Assembly: GCA_963565915.1 (NCBI GenBank)
Contig: OY751492.1
Span: 4,216,001-4,280,000 of the forward strand
Origin: Entoloma clypeatum
Lineage: Eukaryota > Basidiomycota > Agaricomycetes > Agaricales > Entolomataceae
Direction of reading: 5' to 3'
Length of the DNA: 64,000 nucleotides
The notes under the pieces were generated by a model that was not told where the DNA came from, did no database searches, and was given only the letters and a program-made list of their open reading frames with translations. A program made the position numbers and the translations under genes. Positions 20,961-32,478 of this stretch are shown in pieces. Within the stretch, counting starts at the first letter, position 1. Each line of letters opens with the position of its first letter.

Positions 20961-21505
20961 TCCGTCGAGGACTTCTCCCACGTACTCTACAAATGTCTGC
21001 ACCACCCCACCAGGCCCCCAGACATGCCCACCTTCTCGAGGAACACTCCCATGTGGGACAACTTCGGGAAATTCATTATGGATAACCCAGGGGCCTTTGC
21101 CTTTAGGGATCGTCCAACGCCCAACACAACCGTTGGCGGTAGTCGCATGGTAGCGCGCTGGGTGCAAAGGGGTGCACCCCCCTCTGGCAAGTGAACATGA
21201 TCGAAGGATAAGAACCGCACAGGCGCTTCTTTGGTGGGTAGGGTGCAGACACCCCCCAGCGCCGCTAACGGCCAACCTCACAAGGTTGGAGTGCTCTTGT
21301 ATCGCGTGACCGAATATTCGGGTGTGCATACTAACGTGTTTGTTTATAACAGACTCCCCTGTCCTGGCGCAAGGACTTTGCGCCGCTTGTTCTTCATGTG
21401 TACGTAGATCCTCGGATAGATGTAGTTTACTCTATGTCAAGCGGACTGTACCCCTAGTATACCGCTATATAAATTGTTGATCCAAAAAAAAAAAAAAAAA
21501 AAAAA
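20961..21505 (+). pseudogene. LINE ORF2 end, 3' UTR and poly(A)
   Basis: The coding frame resumes with SVEDFSHVLYKCLHHP, completing a Cys/His-rich C-terminal knuckle begun at 651-668. It ends at TGA 21192-21194. A 3' UTR of about 290 bp follows, ending in 22 A residues (21484-21505). The poly(A) abuts the reversed C-terminal codons of NLR1, so the LINE integrated into that gene. Its 5' end and target duplication lie outside the window. Confidence 0.75.
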
Positions 21506-22689
21506 GATTCTGCCCACTCTGTGCCCATCCTGCAGTGCATAAAGTCTATGAAAACTGATGAATCTTGAGAAATCGTCAGAATGTTACGAGGGGGACAGAG
21601 CATCTTCATTAAGTCTGGTGGTACCCACATCAGGCACTTTTGATGGGATGGCCATACAATCCAATTTTCGGGGGTGAAAGTCCAATCATGATGATGACAG
21701 TTTGCATCCCATGAATTAACAGGTGCAGCATCTTCAGTGGGCACTCTTGACTCCCCTGCCACAGGGGCAACCCACATGTACATGGACTCATCTCTGGAGC
21801 CCGAAACAATGTAGGTGTCATCCATCGAAAATGCAACAGATTTAACCCAATGGGTGTGACCATTCAGGGTGGCAAGCTCGGCACCTGTGAAGGCATCCCA
21901 CACCCGCACAGACTTGTCATTGGAGCCAGAAACAATGCAGGTGCCATCCGACGAAAACACAACAGAATTAACACAATCGGTGTGACCATTCAGAGTGGCA
22001 AGCTCAGCACTTGTGGAGGCATCCCACACCCGCACAGACCTATCCCAGGAGCCAGAAACAATCCGGGTGCCATCCGTCGAAAACGCGACAGAATTAACCC
22101 CACCGGTGTGACCATTCAGGGAGGTGAGCTCGGCACCTGTGGAGGCATCCCACACCAGCACGGACCTGTCAATGGAGCCAGAAACAATCCGGGTGCTGTC
22201 GGTCGAATATGCAACAGATTTAACCCAATCGGTGTGACCAGTCAGGGTGACAAACTCAGCACCTGTGGAGGTATCCCACACCCGCACGGACGTGTCATGG
22301 GAGCCAGAAACAATGTGGATGCCGTCTGTCGAAAACGCGACAGAACTAACCACATCGGTGTGACCGTTCAGGATGGCGAGCTGGGCACCTGTGGAGGCAT
22401 CTCACACCCGCACAGTCCTGTCAACGGAGCCAGAAACAATGCGGGTGCCGTCTGTCGAAAACGCGACAGAGTTAACCGAGGTGCGACAGTTCAGGGTAAC
22501 AAGCTTGACACCTGTGGAGGCATCCCACACCCGCATGCACTTGTCCCTGGAGCCAGAAATGATGCGGGTGCCGTCTGTCGAAAACGCGACAGAATTAACC
22601 CAATTGGTGTGACCGTTCAAGATGGCGAGCTCGGCACCTGTGGAGGCATCCCACACCCGTATGGAATTGTCCCTGGAGCCAGAAACAAT

Positions 22690-23474
22690 CAAGGGGGTGT
22701 CGGAACGCGATCCCGGCAACACACGTGGGTGGGGGGGGGGGGGGTCCTTGGGGGTGAAAAAAAAAAGTCCGACACCCAGATTAATGGACCGAAAACGGCA
22801 GTCAGGCTGCCCAGCAGCACACGAGTTCCTCTCCGGCGGCTCCCCCCGTCTCCGCACCCTAAGCCTCACATTCAAAGACCCCGTGCAGACCCATGGCTCC
22901 GTCTCGACCTTCTTCGACGCCGTCCCAGGCTCTCCTCCTTCTCAACAACCACCCCGAGACGCTGCGGGACCTGCGTATCCAGCCCGCGCTTCCTTGCCAG
23001 CGTTGCCGTTCCCATTCCCATTGCCAACTCCCTCAACACCCTCACCCTCACTGCCCCCGACCACCTCCTTCCCCATGCTCTCCGCTGCCCATGTGTATGT
23101 CCGCGGCTCCGAAAACACATCGACAGCGCTCGTCCTCCAGGCTCCTGCACGTCCTTGTCGGCGTCGCTGCCCGACCTCCAAGAGGCGCTGCGTGTGAGCT
23201 GCTCGGCGCACGGGAAGAGGAGCTCAAAGCCACTGCAGCGGCTGCGGAAGCTCGAGGTGTGGGTGCGGTGCCTGACGCCCAGCACTTGTCGATTTTATAA
23301 TTTAGCAAGAGGTCCACGTATTTCCTTTGTTTTATCTCATGTTTTTCATAGAAATATATATGTTTGTGGGCATAACATACTATATTAGGAAGGAGGGGGT
23401 GGGGGGGGCGTCTAGCGAGGCCGAAAAAAAAAGTCCGACATGTGTTGCTGCAGTCGCGTTCCGACACCCCCTTG
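22690..23474 (+). mobile_element. Non-autonomous hAT-like element carrying an F-box gene piece
   Basis: 785 bp with 21-bp perfect inverted ends starting CAAGGGGGTGTCGGAACGCG and an 8-bp target duplication GAAACAAT at 22682-22689 and 23475-23482. An 8-bp duplication and CA-rGGG ends are the hAT signature. No transposase is encoded. Inserted in WD40 repeat 2 of NLR1; removal restores the repeat. Confidence 0.82.
22818..23297 (+). pseudogene. Captured F-box/LRR gene fragment inside the hAT element
   Basis: Translated pieces in three frames match the F-box protein encoded at 37197-38775: LRTLSLTFKDPVQTHGSVST against LRTLTLTFKNPVQTHVSVST, then LLNNHPETLRDLRIQP against LLNNHTETLRHLRIQP, then KLEVWVRCLTP against KLEVWVCYLTP. 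The order is kept, but internal stretches are deleted and the frame shifts at least twice, so it is a degraded copy of a paralogue. It lies antisense to NLR1. Confidence 0.8.
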
Positions 23475-26400
23475 GAAACAATGCGAGTGCCGTCCGACGA
23501 AAACGCGACAGAATTAACCCAATTGGTGTGGCCATTTAGGGTGGCGAGCCCGGCACCCGTGGAGGCATCCCACACCCGCACGGAATTGTCCCGGGAAGCA
23601 GAAACGATCCGGGTGTCGTCCGGTGAAAACGCGACAGAAGCAACCACCTGCCCAGTTTGCATGGTCAACAACGGAACAGTCCTCCCTCTCCCTCTTTGTT
23701 TAACTGAGGGAATACCCAAGAATTGTTTTTTCCAGGTTTCTGACATCCCCGAAACTGAGCGCCACGTAGCCAATGCGGAGATGTACAGGTGTGGTGTCGA
23801 CTCGGCAGCAGGGCTCCCAGCGAAGTATGTAGCGAAGTTCTTGGCCTCGGTAATATTCATAGCGACATCCAAGGTCCGCCCATTATCGGCCTTGTTTTTG
23901 GGGTGTCAGTCGGACCCCATGCGACGAAGTCACACTCTTACCATTACTGCCCATTCTTGAGCTCTTTGAAGCATCGGGAGGCACTGTGCGCGTGACTGTA
24001 GTAGGTTCATTGCCTCAATCCAGAAGAGCACCCGCACGGAAAGGAAGTCGCAAATACTGTCCCGCAGTGGCTCGTAGTTGCGCGATGTCGTCCGGGCCAG
24101 GTGCTGTGCCCAATAATGACAGGAGTATTGGAGGACATTGCTGATATTCTCGTTGACTCGATGAATGAGGTCAGGCACCTCAGAGTCCAGGAGGAATGAC
24201 GATGGGAGATTGCAAATGTTAAATCGGAGGTCAGACATCAAAACGCGGAAACACACGTGAGTGAGAAGAGCATGGTGGGTTTCCCAATCGCAGGACATAT
24301 CGACAATCCCCAAGCGATCAGAAACCTTGAACGTAGATCGCAACTTGTTGGACATGAAGTCAAGAAAGGATGTATGGTGCCAAAACACTCGGTTGTCCTT
24401 GACATAGAGCACAGCATGGAGGTCGCGAACAACCAGCTCCGCCTTTTCTACCACGTCTGGCGCGTCGGAGAGAAGTCTCCCAGCAACCGAGGTCGACACA
24501 CGCTCCTCGGTACAAAGAAGCGTGTGGAGGATCTCCAGGCGACCCCGCAACAGGTTGTCTCCGAGTCCGCGAAACGCAGCCGAGAGGATCTGCTGATACA
24601 AGGCATCGATGAGTGCTACTATGGTGTTATCCTTTGGCGTGGGCAACAAGAGCGTGTCCATGAGTTCCAACTGTTCGCTCTTTGTCATCTCGGAACGCGG
24701 GCAGACGTGTCTCACGGCAGTTGCTGCGTAGACGAACAAGCCATCCGCTTTCTGGACAAGGGTAGCGAGCTCCGGCTGACCCTGAAGTCTTGGAAGCTTA
24801 ACCTGGAGATACTTTGCGATATCGTTCCCCACGGTAGTGGTTGGAACGTCAAAAAGACTACAGACATTCTTGGAGTCGAAGGAGGAGCAGAGCTCGGCGA
24901 GCTTCGGGTCTGGCCGGCTTGTGATGAGAAACTTGAGGCCTCGCAGGTTACCCTTGTTGACCGTCTGGAGGAGCTCCTCTAGAAAGGCAGAACCGCCCTC
25001 GCCGTCAATCTCATCGAGCGCATCGACGACAACGAGGTACGGCGGGAGTTCCTGCATACGTTCCTTGGCAGAATCCCCCCAAGGGCCGACGAGAAGGTCT
25101 TTCATTTGCTTCGAAAGGGCATCGGCCGAGTCAAATTTGTTCGCAGCATGTAACGAATGCGCAAAGGATCTGGATTGACGAGAGAGATGGTACACGATGG
25201 TGGGAAGGATGTTCTTCCGTCGCCTCGTCTCTTCAAATTGTCGCGAGCAGAAGAAGTTTGCGGCCAAGTTCTTCCTAAGCCCCAAAGTGCCATCCTCGTC
25301 GTCATCAAAATGCTGTGCGACAGTATACGCGATCGTCGACTTGCCAGAGCCCGCCTGGCCCGTCAACCAGAAGATAGCGGAAGAAGTTGGGGAAGAATGC
25401 ACCGCCCATCGGTATATACTTTCCAGGATGTCGACACGGGTTCCCGGTGTGCACGGTTCACGAGTTACCGATGGTGTTCCACTCAGATCAGCATCGTAGG
25501 CTGCGTTCCGAGAGCGGGGCCAGTTCCGAAAGTGGAGTTGCTGGCATGGAAGTTAGGGCAAGCCATATCGGCGGGAAAACCTGTTGGAAGACATACAGCA
25601 AGTGACTCTTGGATCCTGTTCGTGTCCCTTTCAATGCCCATGACCATGTCGATCTGCAAAGAAAAGATGAATAAATTCATTACCCAAGGTGGGAATGAGC
25701 CACGCACATGGAAGTCCTTTGTATACTCGTCAATCCTTCTGAAGCTCTTATCGATAGACTTCTTATATTCTTGATTCTGCAATACCTTGATCCACGTTGA
25801 CCCCGCCAACATCTTCTCGAGCACAACGGCTTCGGCAACGAGTTTCCTACAAGGCTATCATCTCCCCTGCAGTGTGTATGGTGCGCGACGGGACGTACTC
25901 GGCAAAGGCCAGCATCCTCTTGCCCGCAGCACCGGACTCCACCTCCAACAATCTAGTGTTCACGAGTTCGAGCCGGCGAATAGTCTGGTCGATACGGTCT
26001 TTGAGCGCATCCATATTGTCTACAACAGCCTGGGGGAAGGATCAGCAGGCGTTTCGGGACACTATGAGGCAACAATGTACGTTTTTGACCTCAATGAGGA
26101 CATTCAATGCAGCGACAGGCGTCTTGAACGGGGTTCCCTCGAGGAGCTTCTCCGCTTTCTGCAGGACCTGTTCGATGCCGCCCCAAGCCACGAGGAGCGT
26201 AGCTTTCGTGGTTGACAGGTCCGGCGCGGCGGCCCTCGTAGGTAGGGGTACCGGCGTTGCGAGGCTGGAAGGAGGAGTCGAGGTACGCAAACCCGTGTTG
26301 GCAGTGTCTCCTTTAAAGAGAGTGTAAGGTGTGGGTGGAATTTGGAAGTGTTATCAGCGAGTTTTACCTGGTTGATTGGGCACGGGGTTCTCAATTTCAG

Positions 26401-26768
26401 GCGGGCTGGATTTCGCAGAGATTTTTGTGGAATTCTCCGCGGGAGGTAGACAGCCTGTAAGAAGAGAGCTCGATGAGGTCTGTCTCGATGCTGGAGGCGT
26501 CGACAGGGTACTTACGGAAGCCCGACGTTGATTCGGGCGCGCTCGTGGGGTTATATGGATCTCCGCCAGAGGAAGAGGTATTTCCTGTAAGGAGAGATGT
26601 TAGGGATGTCTTCCGAACAGAAGTGGCATCGATCGTTTCCAGAGGTGCGTCCGATTCCTGATATTTTGTCGATGACTGACTGCTTGAGAATACCGAGCGA
26701 AGCCTGGGTCTAAGACTCTTGAACTTTTTCGAGAGTGAGGATCGTTCCCTGGGTTGAGGCGAAGACAT

Positions 26769-28578
26769 ATCGACGCCTGTGTCGAGGCACTGCTAGTAGT
26801 ACACGTGTACGATGTAGTGGAATCAGATCTTTGACGCTGAGAGAGCCACGTGAGGAACCTCTCACCATTACTACTCGTTTCATTTCCCTGAATCCCGCAC
26901 ATCGTTATCGTTGACCGCTCGACCCGGTACCCCCTCCGACTGTTTGCCAATGCAGGGCCGTTTCTTGAACGTCTTCTCCTTGCCGCAATATTTGTCAAGA
27001 ATCATGCACGGTATCTGGAATCATCCGTCATAATCTTCCCCCACGGCCTCTCAATTAACGCGACGACAACGAAAGAAAACGAACACGGATGACGGAAGGC
27101 CAAAAAAGCATGGCGCATAGTTTCTACATCAGACAGGGGTTTGTCAAGTCACGTTCTTTTCATGGAGCCGATGGTCCAGTCTCCCGCTCTTGCGAGGACG
27201 AGTATGAATCAATCTTAGGCGGCATTCCTTGGTTCGTGATAGTAGAGATTCACCAGCACCTATAATCCATCATTGATTTATCATCCTACCAACTGAATGC
27301 TCCCGAACATCGTCAAAAGACTTCCTCCGCGTCGTGACTGGTGCGTATACAGTCCCGAATATACCACTCTGTGAGCCCCCAATCCCACCCGCCACTTCGC
27401 TCGACGCCTTTCTTTCGTATCAGCGACGGTACATTGCTTTCCTCACGTGTATCCGACTCCGGCTTGACAATCTTGAAGTGCGAACCCGCCTACGACGATC
27501 CAATGGGCATGCAAGAGCTGCTAGTCTCTAGCCATCTCTCCAAATACCCCCATATACCTCGCTCCTCCCGCAGCAATTTCACTTTTGCCGAATCACCCGC
27601 CACAACTGCTCCGACCTTCCCGGCTCAGGTCATGACCTCGCGTGTTCGTGGCAAGGGTTCGCGGGCACTTCCGGGGTCGACAAGCAGGCTAACCTGAGTG
27701 GCGATCGGTTTACACGTTGACTATCATATTAACGCATATATCGGGGGTGGACAGGGCGATAGGAAGAACCCACGGTCTCGCCCCCATGGATCGACCTTGA
27801 AGCGTTCGAAAGGGTTCAATACCTTAAGGATGTGGTTCGCATGGGGATATCGGTGTTGAGGGCTCGGGTTGAAGGCGTTTCGGGCTCTGCGGCCTTGCCG
27901 ATAGATGCAGATGATGATATGTCGAGCGCGATTGACGATGCAGAGCTCTCTGGGAAGATGATGGCAGTGAGTCGATGGTGTAAGCCGAGAAGGGAAGACC
28001 CATCGACCTCGAATAGCAATCTAAGCATCTTGACCTCTCTCTTTAATGATGGTCCGTTTCATTTTCGGCCGATATGCACCATTCTGCAGTCCCGATTTGT
28101 GAGCGACGTTGAAGGGGGGATGGGGTTGCACTTACCAAGTTGAGAGCATAGAGGGCATCGCCTCCTTCCTCCACGTCCCCTCATTTCATGACCATATACA
28201 TTCCTCCCGGGCGGCGCCATCGCGATACAGCCGTTTCTAGTACGCGAAAAAGTGGCTGTTTCCTACCAACAGGAGACCCCGTGGCTCAGCACCCACGTAC
28301 TTGGAGGTCCAGACCGTCCGATAGGAGGGGAGGTGATGGTGAAGAGTGTGGTTATGAAAGGATGGGGGGGCGTGATAGATTTGGCTCGCTGAGGGTGTAG
28401 CTGGTGACGTGGCGTGTGTCTGGCGATTGGAGACTGTACATGTCAATCTTCATAATAGACCAAGAAAACGGAGACTGACCTGAAAGCAGGGGTCATTCAA
28501 GGCGCACGGTCGGACACGGGTCACGACGTGATATCAAATTTGTATGTCACCTTTGTAGTCTCATCAAACAAACCTCAG
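26769..28578. other. Intergenic stretch, no gene recognised
   Basis: About 1.8 kb upstream of NLR1 and of the F-box gene. It holds the likely NLR1 promoter and only short ORFs. A stretch near 27830-28140 reads as codons with an acidic run (LPIDADDDMSSAIDDAE) but I recognise no family and see no splice-consistent gene. Confidence 0.4.
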
Positions 28579-28912
28579 AGCCTGCCTTGAGTGCTTTGTG
28601 GCGGGAGCAGAAGACATTGCACCCGCTGATCCAAGTCATGCCGGCGGACCTCTGGCATGTTCTTTCTCTCCCAGGAACAACCCACAAACATCTTGTAAGA
28701 ACCAAACTTTCCAAGTTCATCAGGAAAAACCTAAACTGTGAAATTGACCAAGATGAGCGTCAATTATCTGAAAACGTGTACTAATAGATCAGATTGAGCA
28801 TTTGATGCTCCGTTGAGTCGAATAGTGTATAATTGTGCCGAATTCTCGGGCATTCAAATTCAAGGTGTAAAATGTTTGCGCTATGATGATAATTTGTGCA
28901 CAATTTGACCCA

Positions 28913-31900
28913 CTAATACAAAACTCTATAGACGTGTCGGTCTGTAAAAACGTTGACGAAAAAATTATTACAAACATCAAGAACATTGCTACTCGTCCAA
29001 TCTGATGGTGCCCGAGCACCGAACTTGGGGAAAAGTTGTACGCTCCGTCGAATGCTGGATACAGGGATGATACTACAGATACGTCCTCCATTGGGGTCTT
29101 TGAGAACCGAAATTTTATGCAAGAGATGGTGGGGTTCGGGAGCTTGGAATGGTGAGAACCACTCAACATAGGCATGGTGACGAGGAACACAGATATTCGG
29201 GTCGTTGAACAAGATATGGTGAGACTTCTCTGGCAACGAGAAGATGACGCGAACGCGCCCAACACGATATCCTGTAATGTACTAGTTAGACAATGGTCGG
29301 GTCGGAGGGAAGTTGAACATTTCGAACTCACCTTCGATTCCACCTGCCTGGCCTGTACCATCGTTGATGAGTACGGTGTCAAACCGTCCAGGAACCAACC
29401 GCCCCCGTCGATCTCTCGCCTCCGGCCGAACTAGCACCGCATCCGCAGTTGACGACACGCTAGTGACCGGATCCGTCTGTAAGTACTTCAAACGATGCCA
29501 AACTGGAACCTTTTGGAAGGGGATTTGAATAGTCCATAGACGGCGTTCGAGCTGGGCAGCTGTAATGTTAGGTTCATTGACAAGAATAACATAGCGAGCC
29601 AGTGCCGTTCGGAAAAATTGGGCACCGTATTGCTCTCCCAACTTGTCAAAGGTGACTGCGCGAACAGTCGGATGCTTGCTCAGGTGCATTACACGGTCAA
29701 GTTCAAGACCTGGTGGGAGCCATTCCTTCGGTTTGACTCTCGGAGATCCTTGTCGACGCCAGGCGATGTACTGCGAATGGCGAAGAATCTTCTCCTTCCG
29801 TTCGACCCATACTGTCATCTGTGAAAACTCATCTTTACGGTTTGTCGCAGCATAGGCATCCTTCGCAAGGTCGATGTGTAACCGCTCGGTGTACTGGGTG
29901 TTCACGTTGTCTGTTGTACCATAGAGCTTGATGGCTGCAGCATAATGGCGGGCCCAATGGAGTTTCGGGATATTGAAGTTCTCACGTATGCCAAGGTCGA
30001 TGAAGATGGATTTGTTGTTGTGGAACCGTTCAAGTGCGTCTTCAAGTAGTGTGATTGTCTCGTCAGTATGGATAGGGTATTGAGCCAGATAGAGGAAGTC
30101 GAGGAGGGCTCTGACGGAAGCGAGTAGTCTCGCGTTTGAGAGTCCCCCAGGAAGCGGAGCGTCAATGATCAGGCCGATGAGGATTCGACACATTTGGTCA
30201 TGTTCTTGACCAGAAACGCGCGAGAGACTGGATATACCCTTCATGAAAAGGCGAGTGTTGTGGTTTGGAGGCATACGGCGACACCGTGCATCGATTTCCG
30301 CAGCCCCACATGCCTGGGTAACCCAGTTAATCAAATGCTTCATAATGCCTTGGTACAGTTGGTGCAAGACATCAGGCGTAATGGAGCGATAGATGTGGAC
30401 GTAGGGGAGATCTTTCCAGAATGGATTGACAATCGGTTTCACACCAGCCTTTTTGCAAGTTTGGAGGAAACCGCCCGGATCAGCATCGAATGAATCAAGA
30501 GCGTCTAAAACATGTTCTAGCTCTCGGAGTTTTGGAGGGTTTTGAGGGTCATAAGACCCCAATTCGTCATGTGGAGTTGGACATGATGGGCATTGACCAG
30601 TGAAGGTGCAGGTCGTAAGAATGTGTTCAGGATAGTCGCTGACAATGCAAGCCAAGAGGGGATGACCGCGGCGGGTGATGCCATCGCCAGTTGTCAAGAA
30701 TAACCCATTTCTCCCAGCTGTCCTCAACGGTTTCAAGATCTTTCCCATACAGGCATGATAGAGGTTTGCAAGCTCGCGCCGCCGGGCGGTTTTATTTGCG
30801 ACATGTTCAAGGCGAGTGGTTGGAAGATAGCCCAATAGCACATAGGCACGGCATGATGGTTTGCGACGTATTTCTTTTGGGATGTTTCCGATCGTCAAGT
30901 AGATGGGATATGCAGATTTGTTACGGAAAAGGGTTAACTGTGTCTTGTCGGTTGAAATAATGAGTGGTATAATTGTCGCGCCAGGTTTGTCGCGCTCTAG
31001 AACTTCCTGCGTTTGACATATGTGTAAATATATATAGGGACCCACAACATCAAACACTGCATACCTGTGTTGACCACCACCATCGTCCAGTATGCACATC
31101 GTGATACATCCGAGTTGTCTCTTCTTCATCCGTATAATGTCTCTCTGGAGCGAAGACCATGTATGGGGCAAACTCTTGGTCACTGAATAACGCCTGAATG
31201 CAGGGTATCACATCTCGAAAGAAGACTTCGCAGACCTCCCCTTCGATCATCACCTCACGACGCTTGAAGCATGGCCGACCCGGAAGACTGTTATCAATGA
31301 TTCGGTTGAGCTCAAGAGAGTTCTTGAAAGAGAGTCCGAGGGCTTGTACAACCTGCAGCACAAGTGAGCCAACTGCCTCGGCAGACTTTCCAAACTTTCG
31401 CTTACCCCATCGATCTTCAGAAGTTCTGTGAATGCCGTCGAGCCTGGCCCACGGAGCTTGGCCCACCTTGCAATCTCCCATTCAAGCTTCGAAGAGAATG
31501 GTGCATATGGGTTGTTGGGCGCAGCAAGTTTCTCTGTATAGTGGTCGTTCGTCCCAAGGGACTCGCGGGAGTAGATTTTGCCAGCATTGGCATTGGGAAA
31601 GTTGACAACAAAGGGCTTCTGGGTAAGAGGTTCCTCTGCACCCCCTCGAATACGACGTGCTTCGCTGAGATTGTGTTGTAGGCTTGGTTCCTCATGTTCA
31701 GGTTGTGGGAGGTCATCACATGGTGGGCGTTCTGGCTCCAGTCCAGTTTCCTGCTCGGCATTTGCTGCATCGAGATCCTCCACATCTATCTCCTCCTCTC
31801 CGTAAGCCTCCACGTCATGATCATCAATCCTGTCGTCTGAAAAAAAATCATCTGCAGGTGAAACGGCTTCCTTTGCTTCAAATTCGGCTGTAGAGGGCAT

Positions 31901-32167
31901 GGCTTCCTTCGCTTCAGGCTCAAGCCCGAAATCCCGTTCACTGTAATCGGCATAATTTCCGAAGAAGTCCCCAGACGGCTCCACAACCATGTCGCCTCCA
32001 GGGTCAGGAACAGTTTTGTTGTTTGAGGATTGTGGGGGAGGTTCGAACGTAGGTGTATGGATTGGAGGTCGTTTGGCTCTGCATCGTGGGTCACCACTGG
32101 TATGTGTATGATTTCTGAAGCCCGTTTGTTTGACTGAAAATCCACAGCCTGGGCAGATAATGTGCAT
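28913..32167 (-). CDS. Plavaka transposase
   Basis: A four-exon model with consistent phases: 31406-32167, 31065-31352, 29332-31006, 28913-29271, giving 1027 codons plus stop. The N-terminus has a zinc-finger-like CPGCGFSVKQTGFRNHTH; an acidic, low-complexity linker follows. The core has ATIIPLIISTDKTQLTLF, AYPIYLTIGNIPKEIRRKPS and TTCTFTGQCPSCPTP, blocks I recognise as Plavaka-type transposases of Agaricomycetes. The C-terminal part ends with RDRRGRLVPGRFDTVLI and a final exon starting YRVGRVRVIFSLPEK. No stop or frameshift is seen. It starts 311 bp from the partner gene, so both probably share a bidirectional promoter. Confidence 0.82.
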
Positions 32168-32478
32168 GGTGAACTTTTAAGAATATGGATCTCGTTTCAT
32201 TCAGAATCAGATGATTTGAGGACTGCGTGTTGTCATGCAACATGTTGCCTGTTTTTCTTACTTATTATATCTTGGTCGCTTTCCAACGGAACCCTCATTC
32301 CTCACTTCCCCCACCTCTAAGACGTTGACCGTTGTTTCAAACTGACAGTAGGCTGGTCCTCTGTTATTATTTTGGACCACTCCTTATTCTTCTCAAACCC
32401 AAACATCCTCTTGTTTCATCCAACTTCTTACTCTTTCCCTCTCCATTCAACATCTAACCTTGCCCTCTTTTAAAGACA

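Larger units (their letters stand above)
21506..26768 (-). pseudogene. NLR1: NACHT-WD40 gene, disrupted
   Basis: A fungal STAND/NLR protein on the minus strand. The first exon starts MSSPQPRERSSLSKKFKSL at 26768. A helical N-terminal region with WGGIEQVLQKAEKLLEGTPF (about 26130-26190) follows over several short exons. The NACHT has P-loop FWLTGQAGSGKST (about 25330-25370) and Walker B YLVVVDALDEIDG (about 25005-25040). A linker (STPHLYISALA) leads into nine WD40 repeats, about 126 bp each, down to about 21720. Introns look spliceable, for example one starting GTAAGAGTG near 23935. It is broken three ways: a hAT element in repeat 2 (22690-23474), TGA 22402-22404 replacing a Trp in repeat 4, and a LINE replacing the last codons after GTEWAES. 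The repeats are less alike than those of NLR2. Confidence 0.85.

Noticed and set aside
21850..23388. A 512-codon plus-strand ORF
   Set aside because: It is antisense to the WD40 repeats of NLR1 and runs into the hAT insert; its repeat pattern simply mirrors the WD repeats.
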